NCBI RefSeq assembly: GCF_014395225.1 | Contig: NZ_CP060723.1 | Coordinates: 5,890,001-5,954,000, forward strand | Length of the DNA stretch: 64,000 nt | Reading direction: 5' to 3' | From: Pedobacter roseus | Lineage (GTDB): Bacteria > Bacteroidota > Bacteroidia > Sphingobacteriales > Sphingobacteriaceae | Shown here: in pieces, positions 35,169-43,590 of the stretch | Position numbering within the stretch: position 1 is the first letter of the stretch | Layout of the letters: every line of letters begins with the position of its first letter | Made by a program: the position numbers and the translations under genes | The notes under the pieces: model-generated | Database searches by the model: none | Seen by the model: only the letters and a program-made list of their open reading frames with translations | Told to the model about the DNA's origin: nothing

Positions 35169-35783
35169 ATGCCTAGAATTAAAGTTAAAAGAACAAGTAC
35201 AGTAACAGATATGACCGCCATGTGTGATGTGGCATCATTGTTACTTACTTTCTTCATCTTAACTGCTACAGCAAGGCAACCAGAACCACTAGCCGTTTCT
35301 ACACCTTCATCTACGTATGAGTTTAAGGTGCCGGTAGAAAACAATGCGATATTAACCATTGGGCAGGGTAAAGTTTTCTTTGAAGTAGCAGGGGTCAAAG
35401 TAAGAGCGAAAACATTAGAACTAATGGGCGAACAGTATAAAATATCGTTCACTCCCTTAGAAGTACAACGCTTTTCTTCGATAGGAAGTTTCGGTGTTCC
35501 GATCCAGAGTTTAAAATCTCTTATTGCCTTAAATGGTGCTGACCGTATGAAACCAGGGGTTCAACCTGGTATACCTTCAGATTCAACTGATAATCAGCTG
35601 AATGCATGGGTATTAAATGCCCGTAAAGCAACTAAGGAGATTAATAATCAGGATATGCGTATCAGTATTAAAGGTGATGCAAAAGAAGAATATCCGGTAG
35701 TTAAAAAGATTATTGATGTACTTCAGAAACAAAGTGTAAACAAGTTTTTATTGGTTACCAACTCTGAAGCTAAAAAGAAATAA
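35169..35783 (+). CDS. exbD: ExbD-family protein, first copy
   Basis: A 204-residue ExbD. One membrane segment near the N-terminus holds the proton-relay Asp (TDMTAMCDVASLLLTFFI); the rest is periplasmic and includes KFLLVTNSEAKKK at the C-terminus. It is longer than E. coli ExbD (141). Part of the inner-membrane Ton motor. Followed 3 nt later by a second exbD, a doubling standard in Bacteroidota. Confidence 0.9.
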   Translation: MPRIKVKRTSTVTDMTAMCDVASLLLTFFILTATARQPEPLAVSTPSSTYEFKVPVENNAILTIGQGKVFFEVAGVKVRAKTLELMGEQYKISFTPLEVQRFSSIGSFGVPIQSLKSLIALNGADRMKPGVQPGIPSDSTDNQLNAWVLNARKATKEINNQDMRISIKGDAKEEYPVVKKIIDVLQKQSVNKFLLVTNSEAKKK

Positions 35784-35786
35784 GAA

Positions 35787-36293
35787 ATGGCAGAATTAAA
35801 CACAGGCGGGAAGAAAGCCACCCCAAGGGTTGATATGACTCCGATGGTGGATCTAATGTTTCTTTTGGTAACATTCTTTATCTTAACAACAGTAATCTCT
35901 ACGCCACAAGCGATGGATATTGCAAAGCCAGATAAAAACGAAAAGTTACCTGAGAACAGATTGGAGCTGAAAGCAAGTAAAACAATGACAATTTTATTGG
36001 GTAAAAGCGATAAGGTTGCATGGTACATGGGAGTTGCTGGCGAAAGCGCACCAACGATAGAATCTGGTTCACAAATCGAAGATGCTATTGTTAAAAATAG
36101 AAAAGCAGCTGACGCTTCAGGCGTTGCCGGAGACTTTGTTGTACTGGTTAAACCAACATCAGGTTCTACATTCCAAAACTTTGTAGATATAATGGACGAG
36201 TTGGAAATTCTTAAAGTTAAGGTTCGTCAGATTGATGATGATAATATCCTTGATAATGAGAAACAGTTCATGAAAGAAAAAGGAATTTTATAA
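35787..36293 (+). CDS. exbD: ExbD-family protein, second copy
   Basis: A 168-residue ExbD whose membrane helix has the Asp in RVDMTPMVDLMFLLVTFFIL. The periplasmic part includes VVLVKPTSGSTFQNFVDIMDELEI. It has a more canonical N-terminus than the first copy, and the two likely form unequal partners of the motor. 18 nt before tonB. Confidence 0.92.
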   Translation: MAELNTGGKKATPRVDMTPMVDLMFLLVTFFILTTVISTPQAMDIAKPDKNEKLPENRLELKASKTMTILLGKSDKVAWYMGVAGESAPTIESGSQIEDAIVKNRKAADASGVAGDFVVLVKPTSGSTFQNFVDIMDELEILKVKVRQIDDDNILDNEKQFMKEKGIL

Positions 36294-36311
36294 TCAGTAA
36301 AACCAATAGTT

Positions 36312-37130
36312 ATGTCGAAGTTAGATATATTCAGAAAAGAATGGCTTGAAGTGGTTTTTGCCGATAAAAACAAAAACTATGGTGCGTACCAATTGCGTAA
36401 AAGCAATGGTGCCAATACCACTAAAGCCTTAATTATTGGATCTATTATCTTCCTTGTATTATTTTTCTCTCCAAAAATCTATAGCCTTATCAAAGGTTCA
36501 ATGGATCAGCAGGAAGATCAGGTAAAAGCACAGGAAGTAATTTTAGCTCCACCACCACCGGTAAACCCGGAAACACCTCCACCGCCACCGGTAGAGCCAC
36601 CGCCACCAAAGATTGACCAGGTGAAAATGCCACCTCCAATTGTAAAACCTGATATCGAGGTTCGTGATGAACCACCTACAGTTGAAAAATTGAAAGAAGC
36701 TGATCCAGGTCAGAAAGATATCAAAGGTGACCCTACAGCTGATATTGTTATCGCTGAACCAGTAGGTGAAGGACCAAAAAGAGAAGCTGCAGTTGCGGTT
36801 GATGATAATAAAGTTTACGACTTTGTTAGTATCGAGAAACAACCAGAATATCCGGGAGGTATCGCTAAATTCTATAAATATTTAGGAGGAGCGATTAAAT
36901 ACCCACCAATGGCACAAGAAAACAACGTTCAGGGTAAAGTATTTTTATCATTCGTTGTAGAGAAAGATGGTAAATTAACAGATATTCAGGTCACCCGTGG
37001 TTTGGGTAGCGGAACTGATGAAGAAGCTATCCGTGTATTGAAAGCTAGTCCACGTTGGAACCCAGGTATCCAAAATGGTAAGCCGGTAAGGGTAAAATAC
37101 AACATCAACGTTAACTTTACATTGAACTAA
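36312..37130 (+). CDS. tonB: TonB energy transducer
   Basis: A 272-residue TonB. Inner-membrane anchor near residues 35-55, then a proline-rich periplasm-spanning stretch (PPPPP and PPPPPVEPPPP blocks, about 78-105), and the C-terminal receptor-binding domain with YPPMAQENNVQGKVFLSFVV, DEEAIRVLKASPRWNPG and NGKPVRVKYNINVNF. It passes proton-motive energy to TonB-dependent transporters such as SusC proteins. No receptor gene is nearby, so this is probably a general system. Confidence 0.94.
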   Translation: MSKLDIFRKEWLEVVFADKNKNYGAYQLRKSNGANTTKALIIGSIIFLVLFFSPKIYSLIKGSMDQQEDQVKAQEVILAPPPPVNPETPPPPPVEPPPPKIDQVKMPPPIVKPDIEVRDEPPTVEKLKEADPGQKDIKGDPTADIVIAEPVGEGPKREAAVAVDDNKVYDFVSIEKQPEYPGGIAKFYKYLGGAIKYPPMAQENNVQGKVFLSFVVEKDGKLTDIQVTRGLGSGTDEEAIRVLKASPRWNPGIQNGKPVRVKYNINVNFTLN

Positions 37131-37136
37131 TAGTAG

Positions 37137-37364
37137 ATGTTAAATTTTGATATTTTTAAGCAAAAATCGCCTAAACAGCGGTTTTTGCTCATTTTAGGCC
37201 TTATCATGTTCGTCTTTTATGTGGTGTTAGGCTTTGCATTTATATTTTATGAACCAATTGCGCTTCGGTTAAGCACCATTCCACAATGGGGACGCATCGC
37301 AATCGGTATCTTTTTGATTATTTATGCTTTTGTAAGACTTTTAAGCCTGGGTAGGCGCGACTAA
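37137..37364 (+). CDS. Small two-helix membrane protein in the Ton cluster
   Basis: 75 residues with two hydrophobic segments (FLLILGLIMFVFYVVLGFAF and IAIGIFLIIYAFVRLL) and a basic tail. It starts 6 nt after tonB and ends 7 nt before a lipoprotein gene, so it is an integral part of the operon. No named family; it could be an accessory of the Ton motor. Confidence 0.8.
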   Translation: MLNFDIFKQKSPKQRFLLILGLIMFVFYVVLGFAFIFYEPIALRLSTIPQWGRIAIGIFLIIYAFVRLLSLGRRD

Positions 37365-37371
37365 TCATTCA

Positions 37372-38271
37372 ATGAAAAATTACCTTTTAATATTTTGTGT
37401 ACTAGCCTTACTTGCATCCTGCAAACGTAAAAACAAGCCGGATGCAGTTAAAGAAACCAGAACAAGCGGTACCTTAAAAATATTGGTTGATGAAAGTGTT
37501 GGACCGATTGTTCAGGATCAGATCGATATTTTTAGTTTAGATTATCCGGATGCAAAATTTGAATCAACCGTAAAACCTGAAGAAAAATTATTGCCTGCAT
37601 TTCTAAATGACAGTGTAAGGGTAATCGTTTTGCCAAGATTGTTAACCAAAGCAGAGGAAAAATATTATAGCCAGCGTAATATTAAAATTAATACTTCACG
37701 TTTTGCTATAGATGGTATTGCTTTAATTACCAATCAGGGCAATATTGATAGTACAATTAACGTTAAAGAGGTTATTGATATATTACAAGGGAAGAAATCA
37801 GATAAGAAATTGGTCTTTGATAACGCTTATTCAAGTACCTTTCAATATTTTAAAGAATTGGCTCGTATCAGTCAATTTCCAGCTACAGGTGTTTACTCTA
37901 AAAATTCAAGCAATGAAGTAATTAAACTTATTGCTGAGGATAAAAATTTTATTGGTATTTTGGGCGTAAATTGGATTACCAGTAAAAATACTGAGGTAAG
38001 TGAGTACCTTTCTCAAATAAAGGTACTGGGTGTAAAGAATGTGAAGGGTGGGCCTGGTGATGACAAGTTTTATAAACCAACCCAGGATAATTTGATTAAT
38101 GGTGTTTATCCTTTCTTAAGAAATATAAATATTATAGATTGCGAAGGAAGAGATGGTTTAGGCACAGGATTTGCAACATGGTTAAGAAGTCAGAGAGGGC
38201 AGTTAATTGTACTTAAATCTGGACTCGGGCCACATAAATTAATGCCAAGGGAAATTAACCTGACGAAGTAA
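37372..38271 (+). CDS. PstS-like substrate-binding lipoprotein
   Basis: 299 residues with a lipobox (LALLASC, Cys at 17). The body resembles phosphate-type periplasmic binding proteins: SGTLKILVDESVGPIVQDQIDIF at the first lobe, DGIALITNQGNIDSTINVKEVIDILQG, and a final FATWLRSQRGQLIVLKSGLGPH, the usual PstS C-terminal helix. There are no ABC transporter genes nearby. Its place in the Ton cluster suggests a periplasmic sensing or structural role, not classical import. Confidence 0.82.
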   Translation: MKNYLLIFCVLALLASCKRKNKPDAVKETRTSGTLKILVDESVGPIVQDQIDIFSLDYPDAKFESTVKPEEKLLPAFLNDSVRVIVLPRLLTKAEEKYYSQRNIKINTSRFAIDGIALITNQGNIDSTINVKEVIDILQGKKSDKKLVFDNAYSSTFQYFKELARISQFPATGVYSKNSSNEVIKLIAEDKNFIGILGVNWITSKNTEVSEYLSQIKVLGVKNVKGGPGDDKFYKPTQDNLINGVYPFLRNINIIDCEGRDGLGTGFATWLRSQRGQLIVLKSGLGPHKLMPREINLTK

Positions 38272-38357
38272 AATTAAATTAAAAATTATAAATTGAACCA
38301 CGAAGTAAATCTAAAGAGACACTTCATTTTTATTAAATAAAAAAAACAGAATATCCG

Positions 38358-40085
38358 ATGAAAATTTTAAAGAAAGCAATAACCTTAAATGTAGGTTTGG
38401 TGTTGATGGGTTCTGCAGTTTTTGCTCAAGATTTAAATGACGCGAAAAAAGCCATTGACGCTGAACAGTATCAAAAAGCATCATCAGTGCTTAAATCATT
38501 GGTGAGCTCAAAAGCATCAGATGGTAATAACTATTACAATCTTGGTTTGGTTTATTTGAAAACCGGTTATATCGACTCAGCAAGAGCGGTATTTACCAAA
38601 GGTATAACCGCTGATCCTAAAAACAACCTAAACTTAATTGGTTTGGGCGAAGCAGATATGTTATCAAATAACCCAACTTCTGCAAAAACCAATTTTGATA
38701 AAGCTGTAGCTTTGGCTCCGAAAGATTACAAAACTTATTTGTATATCGGTAAAGCTTATTTAGCGCAGGATAAGCCAAGTGATGACGTATCTAAACCTGA
38801 TTTTACGAATGCTTTAGCTAACATTACCAAAGCTGATGAGTTAGATTCTAAAGATAAAGATGCTGAAGTTTTCTTGGCTTTAGGTGATGCCTATGCGTTA
38901 CAGAAGAAAAACTCTGAAGCTTTAGGTCCATACATGCGTGTTGGTGATGTTGATCCGAATAACAGAAGGGCTAAAACTCAGATTGGTAAAATGTACAAAG
39001 AGTCTAGGGCTTTTCCTGAAGGTGAAAAAGAATTACAGGATGTAATTGCTGCTGATGCAAATTATGGTCCTGCTTACCGCGAATTGGGTGAGTTATACTT
39101 ACAGTGGAGTAGCTTCGGTACAGATAAGGAAAAAGCAGCAAAAGGAATTGAGAACTACAAAAAATATATGGATTTAACTGATAAATCTTTAGAATCTCAA
39201 TTGCGTTATGCTCAGTTCTTATTTTATGCTAAAGATTTTCCAACCCTTGAACAAGTAGCAACAACAATTCAAGCTCCTGCAAACGATCCTAAAAGTGCAG
39301 TTGTATCAAGGATGAAAGGCTGGGCAGCGTACGAGAATAAAAATTATCCAGCATCTTTAACCAGCATGAATGAGTTCTTTGCTAAAGAAAAAGATCCAAA
39401 TAAAATCTTAGGATTTGATTACTTGTATCTAGGTAAAGCTCAATTAAAAGCTGGTCAGGATAGTTTAGCTTTAATGAATATTACTAAAGCTGTAGAGAAA
39501 GATTCAAATAACGTTGACGCGCTTGCAGAAGTCGCAAAAACCTTTTTCGACGCAAAAAAATATGATAAGTCAGCTCAAATTTATGATAAAGTAATTGCTG
39601 CTAGTCCAAATGCTAAAGGTGTTCTATATAGTTATTTTTATGACGGATTAGCATACTATTTCGACTATGCAACTCAATATTCAGCTAAAAAGAATCCTTC
39701 TAAAGACTTATTAGTAAAAGCAGATACTTTGATTGCAAAGGTTGCTAAAATCGCTCCTGAAACTACTGATGCTTACTTATACAGAGCACGCATAAATAGT
39801 TTATTAGATGATGATAAAGCACCAAAAGGATTAATGGTTCCTCATTTTGAAACTTTTATTCAGAAAGTCACTGAGAAACCAGAATTGGTTACTGCCAACG
39901 CTAAAAAACTATCAGAAGCTTATGATAATTTAGGTGGATATTATTTCAACACAGATAAAGCTAAAGCAAAAGAATATTTCGATAAAAGTGTAGCGGTTTA
40001 CCCTACCGGAACATTTGCTGCAGCTAAATTAAAAGAATTAACAGCACCAGCACCTGCTGCTAAAGCAAAAGGTAAAGGCAAATAA
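38358..40085 (+). CDS. Exported tetratricopeptide-repeat protein
   Basis: 575 residues with a signal peptide (cleavage near VFAQ-D). It is mostly TPR units: YYNLGLVYLKTGYIDSARAVFTKGITADP near residue 70, then further copies (YKTYLYIGKAYLAQD, AEVFLALGDAYALQKK, YGPAYRELGELYLQW, FDYLYLGKAQLKAGQD). It ends in an Ala/Pro/Lys-rich tail. A periplasmic scaffold for protein contacts. Last gene of the Ton cluster before a strong terminator. Confidence 0.88.
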   Translation: MKILKKAITLNVGLVLMGSAVFAQDLNDAKKAIDAEQYQKASSVLKSLVSSKASDGNNYYNLGLVYLKTGYIDSARAVFTKGITADPKNNLNLIGLGEADMLSNNPTSAKTNFDKAVALAPKDYKTYLYIGKAYLAQDKPSDDVSKPDFTNALANITKADELDSKDKDAEVFLALGDAYALQKKNSEALGPYMRVGDVDPNNRRAKTQIGKMYKESRAFPEGEKELQDVIAADANYGPAYRELGELYLQWSSFGTDKEKAAKGIENYKKYMDLTDKSLESQLRYAQFLFYAKDFPTLEQVATTIQAPANDPKSAVVSRMKGWAAYENKNYPASLTSMNEFFAKEKDPNKILGFDYLYLGKAQLKAGQDSLALMNITKAVEKDSNNVDALAEVAKTFFDAKKYDKSAQIYDKVIAASPNAKGVLYSYFYDGLAYYFDYATQYSAKKNPSKDLLVKADTLIAKVAKIAPETTDAYLYRARINSLLDDDKAPKGLMVPHFETFIQKVTEKPELVTANAKKLSEAYDNLGGYYFNTDKAKAKEYFDKSVAVYPTGTFAAAKLKELTAPAPAAKAKGKGK

Positions 40086-40106
40086 TTAAAAAGTTAAATA
40101 ATTTAG

Positions 40107-40137
40107 AAAAGGCAGAGTTTGGTTACTCTGCCTTTTT
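40107..40137 (+). terminator. Intrinsic terminator of the Ton cluster
   Basis: GGCAGAGT (40111-40118) pairs with ACTCTGCC (40125-40132), followed by TTTTTCTTTT. Its loop contains the -33 element of the nuo promoter. Confidence 0.9.
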
Positions 40138-40149
40138 CTTTTACTTTTG
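40118..40149 (+). promoter_or_regulatory. Promoter of the nuo operon
   Basis: TTTG (40118-40121), 20-bp spacer, TACTTTTG (40142-40149), a full consensus match, 18 bp before the nuoA ATG. The -33 element lies in the terminator hairpin of the upstream operon. Confidence 0.85.
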
Positions 40150-40167
40150 CATCACAAAATAAAAATT

Positions 40168-40539
40168 ATGCAAGCGCAAAGTTCCTCTATAGATTTTTTA
40201 CCAATTATATTTCAAGTAATTGTTGCTTTAGGTTTTGTGGTAACCACATTGGTTGCTACCCACTTTTTAGGTCCAAAACGTAAAACGAGTGATAAACTGG
40301 AAACCTTTGAAGCTGGTATTAAATCGGTAGGTAATGCCCGTCAGCCTTTCTCTATCAAATACTTTGTTGTAGCTATCTTATTTGTGCTTTTCGATGTAGA
40401 GGTGATCTTTATGTATCCTTGGGCAGTTAATTTCCGTGCATTGAAAATGGATGGGATGATTGAAATGTTCATCTTCATGGGTACATTGTTGTTAGGTTTT
40501 ATCTACGTGATCAAGAAAAAAGTTTTAGACTGGAACTAG
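40168..40539 (+). CDS. nuoA: NADH dehydrogenase subunit A
   Basis: 123 residues, three membrane helices. The conserved loop after the first helix reads KLETFEAGIKSVGNARQPFSIKYF, and the second helix has LFDVEVIFMYPWA with the acidic residues of the proton channel region. The start is ATG 40168; the in-frame TTG at 40147 overlaps the -7 box. First gene of a complete complex I operon, separated from nuoB by about 200 bp. Confidence 0.95.
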   Translation: MQAQSSSIDFLPIIFQVIVALGFVVTTLVATHFLGPKRKTSDKLETFEAGIKSVGNARQPFSIKYFVVAILFVLFDVEVIFMYPWAVNFRALKMDGMIEMFIFMGTLLLGFIYVIKKKVLDWN

Positions 40540-40540
40540 T

Positions 40541-40603
40541 CAGCTGGCAGTTATTAGTTAGCAATTTTAAAACTGCGAACTGAAAATTGAGAACTGAAAA
40601 CTG
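40541..40603. repeat. Degenerate AACTG-unit inverted repeat between nuoA and nuoB
   Basis: The left part has CAGTTATTAGTTAGCAATTTT; the right part has AAAACTGCGAACTGAAAATTG and further AACTGA units, complementary to the left. Same unit as the block inside tRNA operon 2 (7120-7189). Confidence 0.65.
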
Positions 40604-40705
40604 AATGTGTATCACTTACACTATCTACAAGCGCTTTTAGTTATTTAGAAAGGTTCTAAATCGAGTAAAGCTAGTTTAATTGCCTTTAAAATATTGTAAA
40701 TTTGT

Positions 40706-40738
40706 TGCTCATTCTGCAAAGGGATGAGCATTTTTTGT
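40706..40738 (+). terminator. Terminator-like hairpin before nuoB
   Basis: TGCTCAT pairs with ATGAGCA across a loop of about 11 nt, followed by six T. It lies 9 nt before the nuoB ATG and directly after a TAAATTTG box (40697-40704). It could lower or regulate readthrough from nuoA, or be incidental. Confidence 0.55.
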
Positions 40739-40746
40739 TTATAAAC

Positions 40747-41289
40747 ATGAGTGAAATTAATATAGTTGATGCGCCTCCAGGAACCGAAGGACCTGGCTAT
40801 TTTGCCACTTCCTTAGATAAAGTGATTGGTTTGGCCCGCTCAAATTCATTATGGCCATTGCCTTTCGCAACTTCTTGTTGTGGAATCGAGTTTATGGCGA
40901 CTATGGGCTCCCATTACGATTTAGGTCGTTTTGGTGCAGAACGTTTAAGTTTTTCTCCCCGCCAGGCCGATGTTTTAATGGTTATGGGAACTATTGCCAA
41001 AAAAATGGCTCCTGTACTAAAACAGGTTTATATCCAAATGGCTGAGCCACGTTGGGTAATGGCTGTTGGTGCCTGCGCAAGCAGTGGTGGTATTTTCGAT
41101 ACTTATTCAGTTTTGCAAGGTATTGATGAGGTGATTCCGGTGGATGTTTACGTTCCGGGTTGCCCTCCAAGACCAGAAGCCATTTTAGATGGTTTTCAGC
41201 GTATTCAGGATTTGGTGAAAAACGAATCGGGCAGAAGAAGAAATTCTGATTATTACAAAGAACTTTTAGGTCAATACGGCATTAAATAA
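40747..41289 (+). CDS. nuoB: NADH dehydrogenase subunit B
   Basis: 180 residues carrying the ligands of cluster N2: the adjacent pair in ATSCCGIEF (about 43-44), GACASSGG (about 108) and VPGCPPRPE (about 138). It is in the peripheral arm next to the quinone site. The start is ATG 40747; the longer frame begins in a hairpin. Its last base overlaps the nuoC ATG region (41289), indicating tight coupling. Confidence 0.97.
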   Translation: MSEINIVDAPPGTEGPGYFATSLDKVIGLARSNSLWPLPFATSCCGIEFMATMGSHYDLGRFGAERLSFSPRQADVLMVMGTIAKKMAPVLKQVYIQMAEPRWVMAVGACASSGGIFDTYSVLQGIDEVIPVDVYVPGCPPRPEAILDGFQRIQDLVKNESGRRRNSDYYKELLGQYGIK

Positions 41290-41789
41290 TGGAAGAAACA
41301 ACGTTAAATAACGACATCCACGTTAAGCTGACTGAAAGGTTTGGCGAAAAGGTTACTGCCGTTTCTGAACCTTATGGTTTATTAACTTTTGTAACTTATA
41401 AAGATGTTATCATCAATGTGCTTTCGCATCTTAAAGAAGAATTAAAATTCAATTTCCTTACTGATATCACTGCAGTTCACTATCCTGGTAAAGACCATGG
41501 TATTGCAGTTGTTTATCACCTGCACAACATGGTAGAGAAAGTAAGGATCAGGATTAAAGTTTTCATTTCTGAACAGAACCCAACTATTCCGACTGCAACA
41601 ACTGTTTGGAAAGGTGCCAACTGGATGGAACGTGAAACATACGACTTTTTCGGAGTTAAATTTGAAGGTCACCCAGATTTACGCCGTATTTTAAATATGG
41701 ATGATTTAGGTGTTCACCCAATGTTGAAACAATATCCATTGGAAGATCCGAACAGGGTAGATAAAAAAGACGAATTTTTTGGAAGGTAA
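41289..41789 (+). CDS. nuoC: NADH dehydrogenase subunit C
   Basis: 166 residues, the 30-kDa subunit. The signature is WKGANWMERETYDFFGVKFEGHPDLRRIL followed by the terminal KQYPLED. It is not fused to NuoD, unlike in E. coli. It starts on the last base of nuoB and ends 3 nt before nuoD. Confidence 0.96.
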   Translation: MEETTLNNDIHVKLTERFGEKVTAVSEPYGLLTFVTYKDVIINVLSHLKEELKFNFLTDITAVHYPGKDHGIAVVYHLHNMVEKVRIRIKVFISEQNPTIPTATTVWKGANWMERETYDFFGVKFEGHPDLRRILNMDDLGVHPMLKQYPLEDPNRVDKKDEFFGR

Positions 41790-41792
41790 ACT

Positions 41793-43007
41793 ATGAATCA
41801 TAACCATCCGGTATTTACAGATAACGACCCGCAAAGTGAGCTGGTAACCTTAAATCTAGGTCCAACACACCCTGCAACCCACGGCGTTTTTCAAAATGTT
41901 CTGCAATTAGATGGCGAACGTATTGTAAGCGGCGTTTCTACTATTGGGTACATTCACCGTGCTTTCGAAAAGATTGCCGAACATCGCCCATTCTATCAGA
42001 TTACACCACTTACCGACCGTTTAAACTATTGCTCTTCGCCTATTAACAATATGGGCTGGCACATGACGGTTGAGAAGTTGTTGAATATTCAAATGCCAAA
42101 ACGTGTAGATTATCTTCGGGTAATTGTTATGGAGCTCTCGCGTATTGCCGATCACATTATCTGCAACACGATTATTGGTCAGGATACGGGAGCAACGACC
42201 ACTTTCTTATACTTATTTCAGTTTCGTGAGCATATTTACGAAATTTTTGAAGAGGTTTGCGGTGCACGTTTAACAACGAATATTGGTCGTATTGGCGGTT
42301 TTGAAAGAGATTTCAATGATATTGCCTTTGCTAAGATCAATAAATTTTTAAAAGAGTTCCCTGTAGCCTTAAAAGAGTTCGAAAACCTTTTAACACGTAA
42401 CCGTATTTTTATTGATAGGACTGCTGGAGTTGCAGAGGTTACTAAAGAAACTGCTTTAGAATACAGCTGGACAGGACCATTATTACGTGCAACAGGTGTT
42501 GATTATGATGTTCGTGTAAGTGATCCGTATTCTTCTTACCAGGATTTCGATTTTGAAGTTCCGGTAGGTACAAGCGGCGATATTTACGATAGGTATTTAG
42601 TGCGTAACGAAGAAATGTGGCAAAGTGTACGCATTATCGAACAAGCTTTAGAAAAATTAAAATCAGAACCAAAAGGCATTTTCCATGCTGATGTTCCTGA
42701 ATTTTATCTTCCTCCAAAACAAGAAGTTTACAACAATATGGAAGCATTAATCTATCACTTCAAAATTGTGATGGGCGAAATTGATGCTCCAAAAGCAGAA
42801 GTTTATCACGCTGTAGAAGGCGGAAATGGTGAATTAGGGTTCTATCTGATTAATGACGGGGGACGTACACCATATCGTTTACACTTCCGCAGACCAAGTT
42901 TTATAAACTACCAGATGTTTGCACCAATGAGCGAGGGCATGTTATTGTCTGATGCCATTATCAACATGAGTAGTATGAATATTATTGCAGGAGAATTAGA
43001 TGCTTAA
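41793..43007 (+). CDS. nuoD: NADH dehydrogenase subunit D
   Basis: 404 residues, the 49-kDa subunit. It starts with the family motif LNLGPTHPATHGVFQNVLQLDGE; IGYIHRAFEKIAE and NRIFIDRTAGVAEV follow, and it ends SMNIIAGELDA. It lines the quinone pocket with NuoB. Its 3' end overlaps nuoE by 8 nt. Confidence 0.97.
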   Translation: MNHNHPVFTDNDPQSELVTLNLGPTHPATHGVFQNVLQLDGERIVSGVSTIGYIHRAFEKIAEHRPFYQITPLTDRLNYCSSPINNMGWHMTVEKLLNIQMPKRVDYLRVIVMELSRIADHIICNTIIGQDTGATTTFLYLFQFREHIYEIFEEVCGARLTTNIGRIGGFERDFNDIAFAKINKFLKEFPVALKEFENLLTRNRIFIDRTAGVAEVTKETALEYSWTGPLLRATGVDYDVRVSDPYSSYQDFDFEVPVGTSGDIYDRYLVRNEEMWQSVRIIEQALEKLKSEPKGIFHADVPEFYLPPKQEVYNNMEALIYHFKIVMGEIDAPKAEVYHAVEGGNGELGFYLINDGGRTPYRLHFRRPSFINYQMFAPMSEGMLLSDAIINMSSMNIIAGELDA

Positions 43008-43515
43008 AGTAGAAGAACAAACACCTGTAGTGTTTTCATCAGAATTGCTGGCCAAATTTGATGAAGTTAAAAGCCGTTATCCGGCAGATAAAAGCAAATC
43101 AGCTTTGCTGCCACTTTTGCACCTGGTACAAGCTGAGTTTCTTTGGGTACCAACATCGGCTATGGATAAAGTTGCTGAATATTTAAATATTCAGCCTATT
43201 GAAGTTTATGAGGTGGCAACATTTTATACCATGTACTTTTTAAAGCCGCAGGGTAAATATGCTTTAGAGGTGTGCCGTACTGGCCCTTGTTGCCTGGTAG
43301 GTGCCGAAAAAATATTAAGCCACTTGGAAAACAAGTTGGGTGTTAAAGAAGGTGAAGTTACTGCCGATGGTTTATTCAGCTTTAGAGGAGTTGAATGTTT
43401 AGCTGCCTGTGGTTTCGGTCCGGTATTGCAAATTAGCCCGGAATATACTTTCTACGAAAACCTTACTGAGGCAAGTGTAGATAAATTGATTGAAGATTTG
43501 AAAAATAAGTCCTAA
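43000..43515 (+). CDS. nuoE: NADH dehydrogenase subunit E
   Basis: 171 residues, thioredoxin-like 24-kDa subunit. The N1a [2Fe-2S] ligands are in EVCRTGPCCLVG and in ECLAACGFGP. It hands electrons within the NADH module with NuoF. Overlaps nuoD by 8 nt; a repeat block separates it from nuoF. Confidence 0.95.
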   Translation: MLKVEEQTPVVFSSELLAKFDEVKSRYPADKSKSALLPLLHLVQAEFLWVPTSAMDKVAEYLNIQPIEVYEVATFYTMYFLKPQGKYALEVCRTGPCCLVGAEKILSHLENKLGVKEGEVTADGLFSFRGVECLAACGFGPVLQISPEYTFYENLTEASVDKLIEDLKNKS

Positions 43516-43588
43516 GTCGGGAGTCTTAAGTCGTGAGTCGTTGTGACTTAAGACTAAGGACTGTAGACTACAGACTATAGACTAATTA
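43513..43588. repeat. Inverted block of AGTCTTAAGTC units between nuoE and nuoF
   Basis: AGTCTTAAGTC (43522-43532) is perfectly complementary to GACTTAAGACT (43545-43555); diverged AGTCG/GACTA units extend both sides. It fills the only sizeable gap between nuoE and nuoF. Confidence 0.75.
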
Positions 43589-43590
43589 AA

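Noticed and set aside
36543..36842. Minus-strand frame rich in Trp and Arg opposite tonB
   Set aside because: It is the mirror of the proline-rich TonB coding strand (CCA/CCG codons read backwards as Trp, Arg and Gly) and has no independent support.
40147..40167. Earlier TTG start for nuoA
   Set aside because: The TTG overlaps the -7 box, so it would lie upstream of the transcript start; ATG 40168 also gives the normal NuoA N-terminus.
43513..43588. CRISPR-like array between nuoE and nuoF
   Set aside because: Units are short, diverged and inverted, without spacers of constant length; no cas genes in the window.
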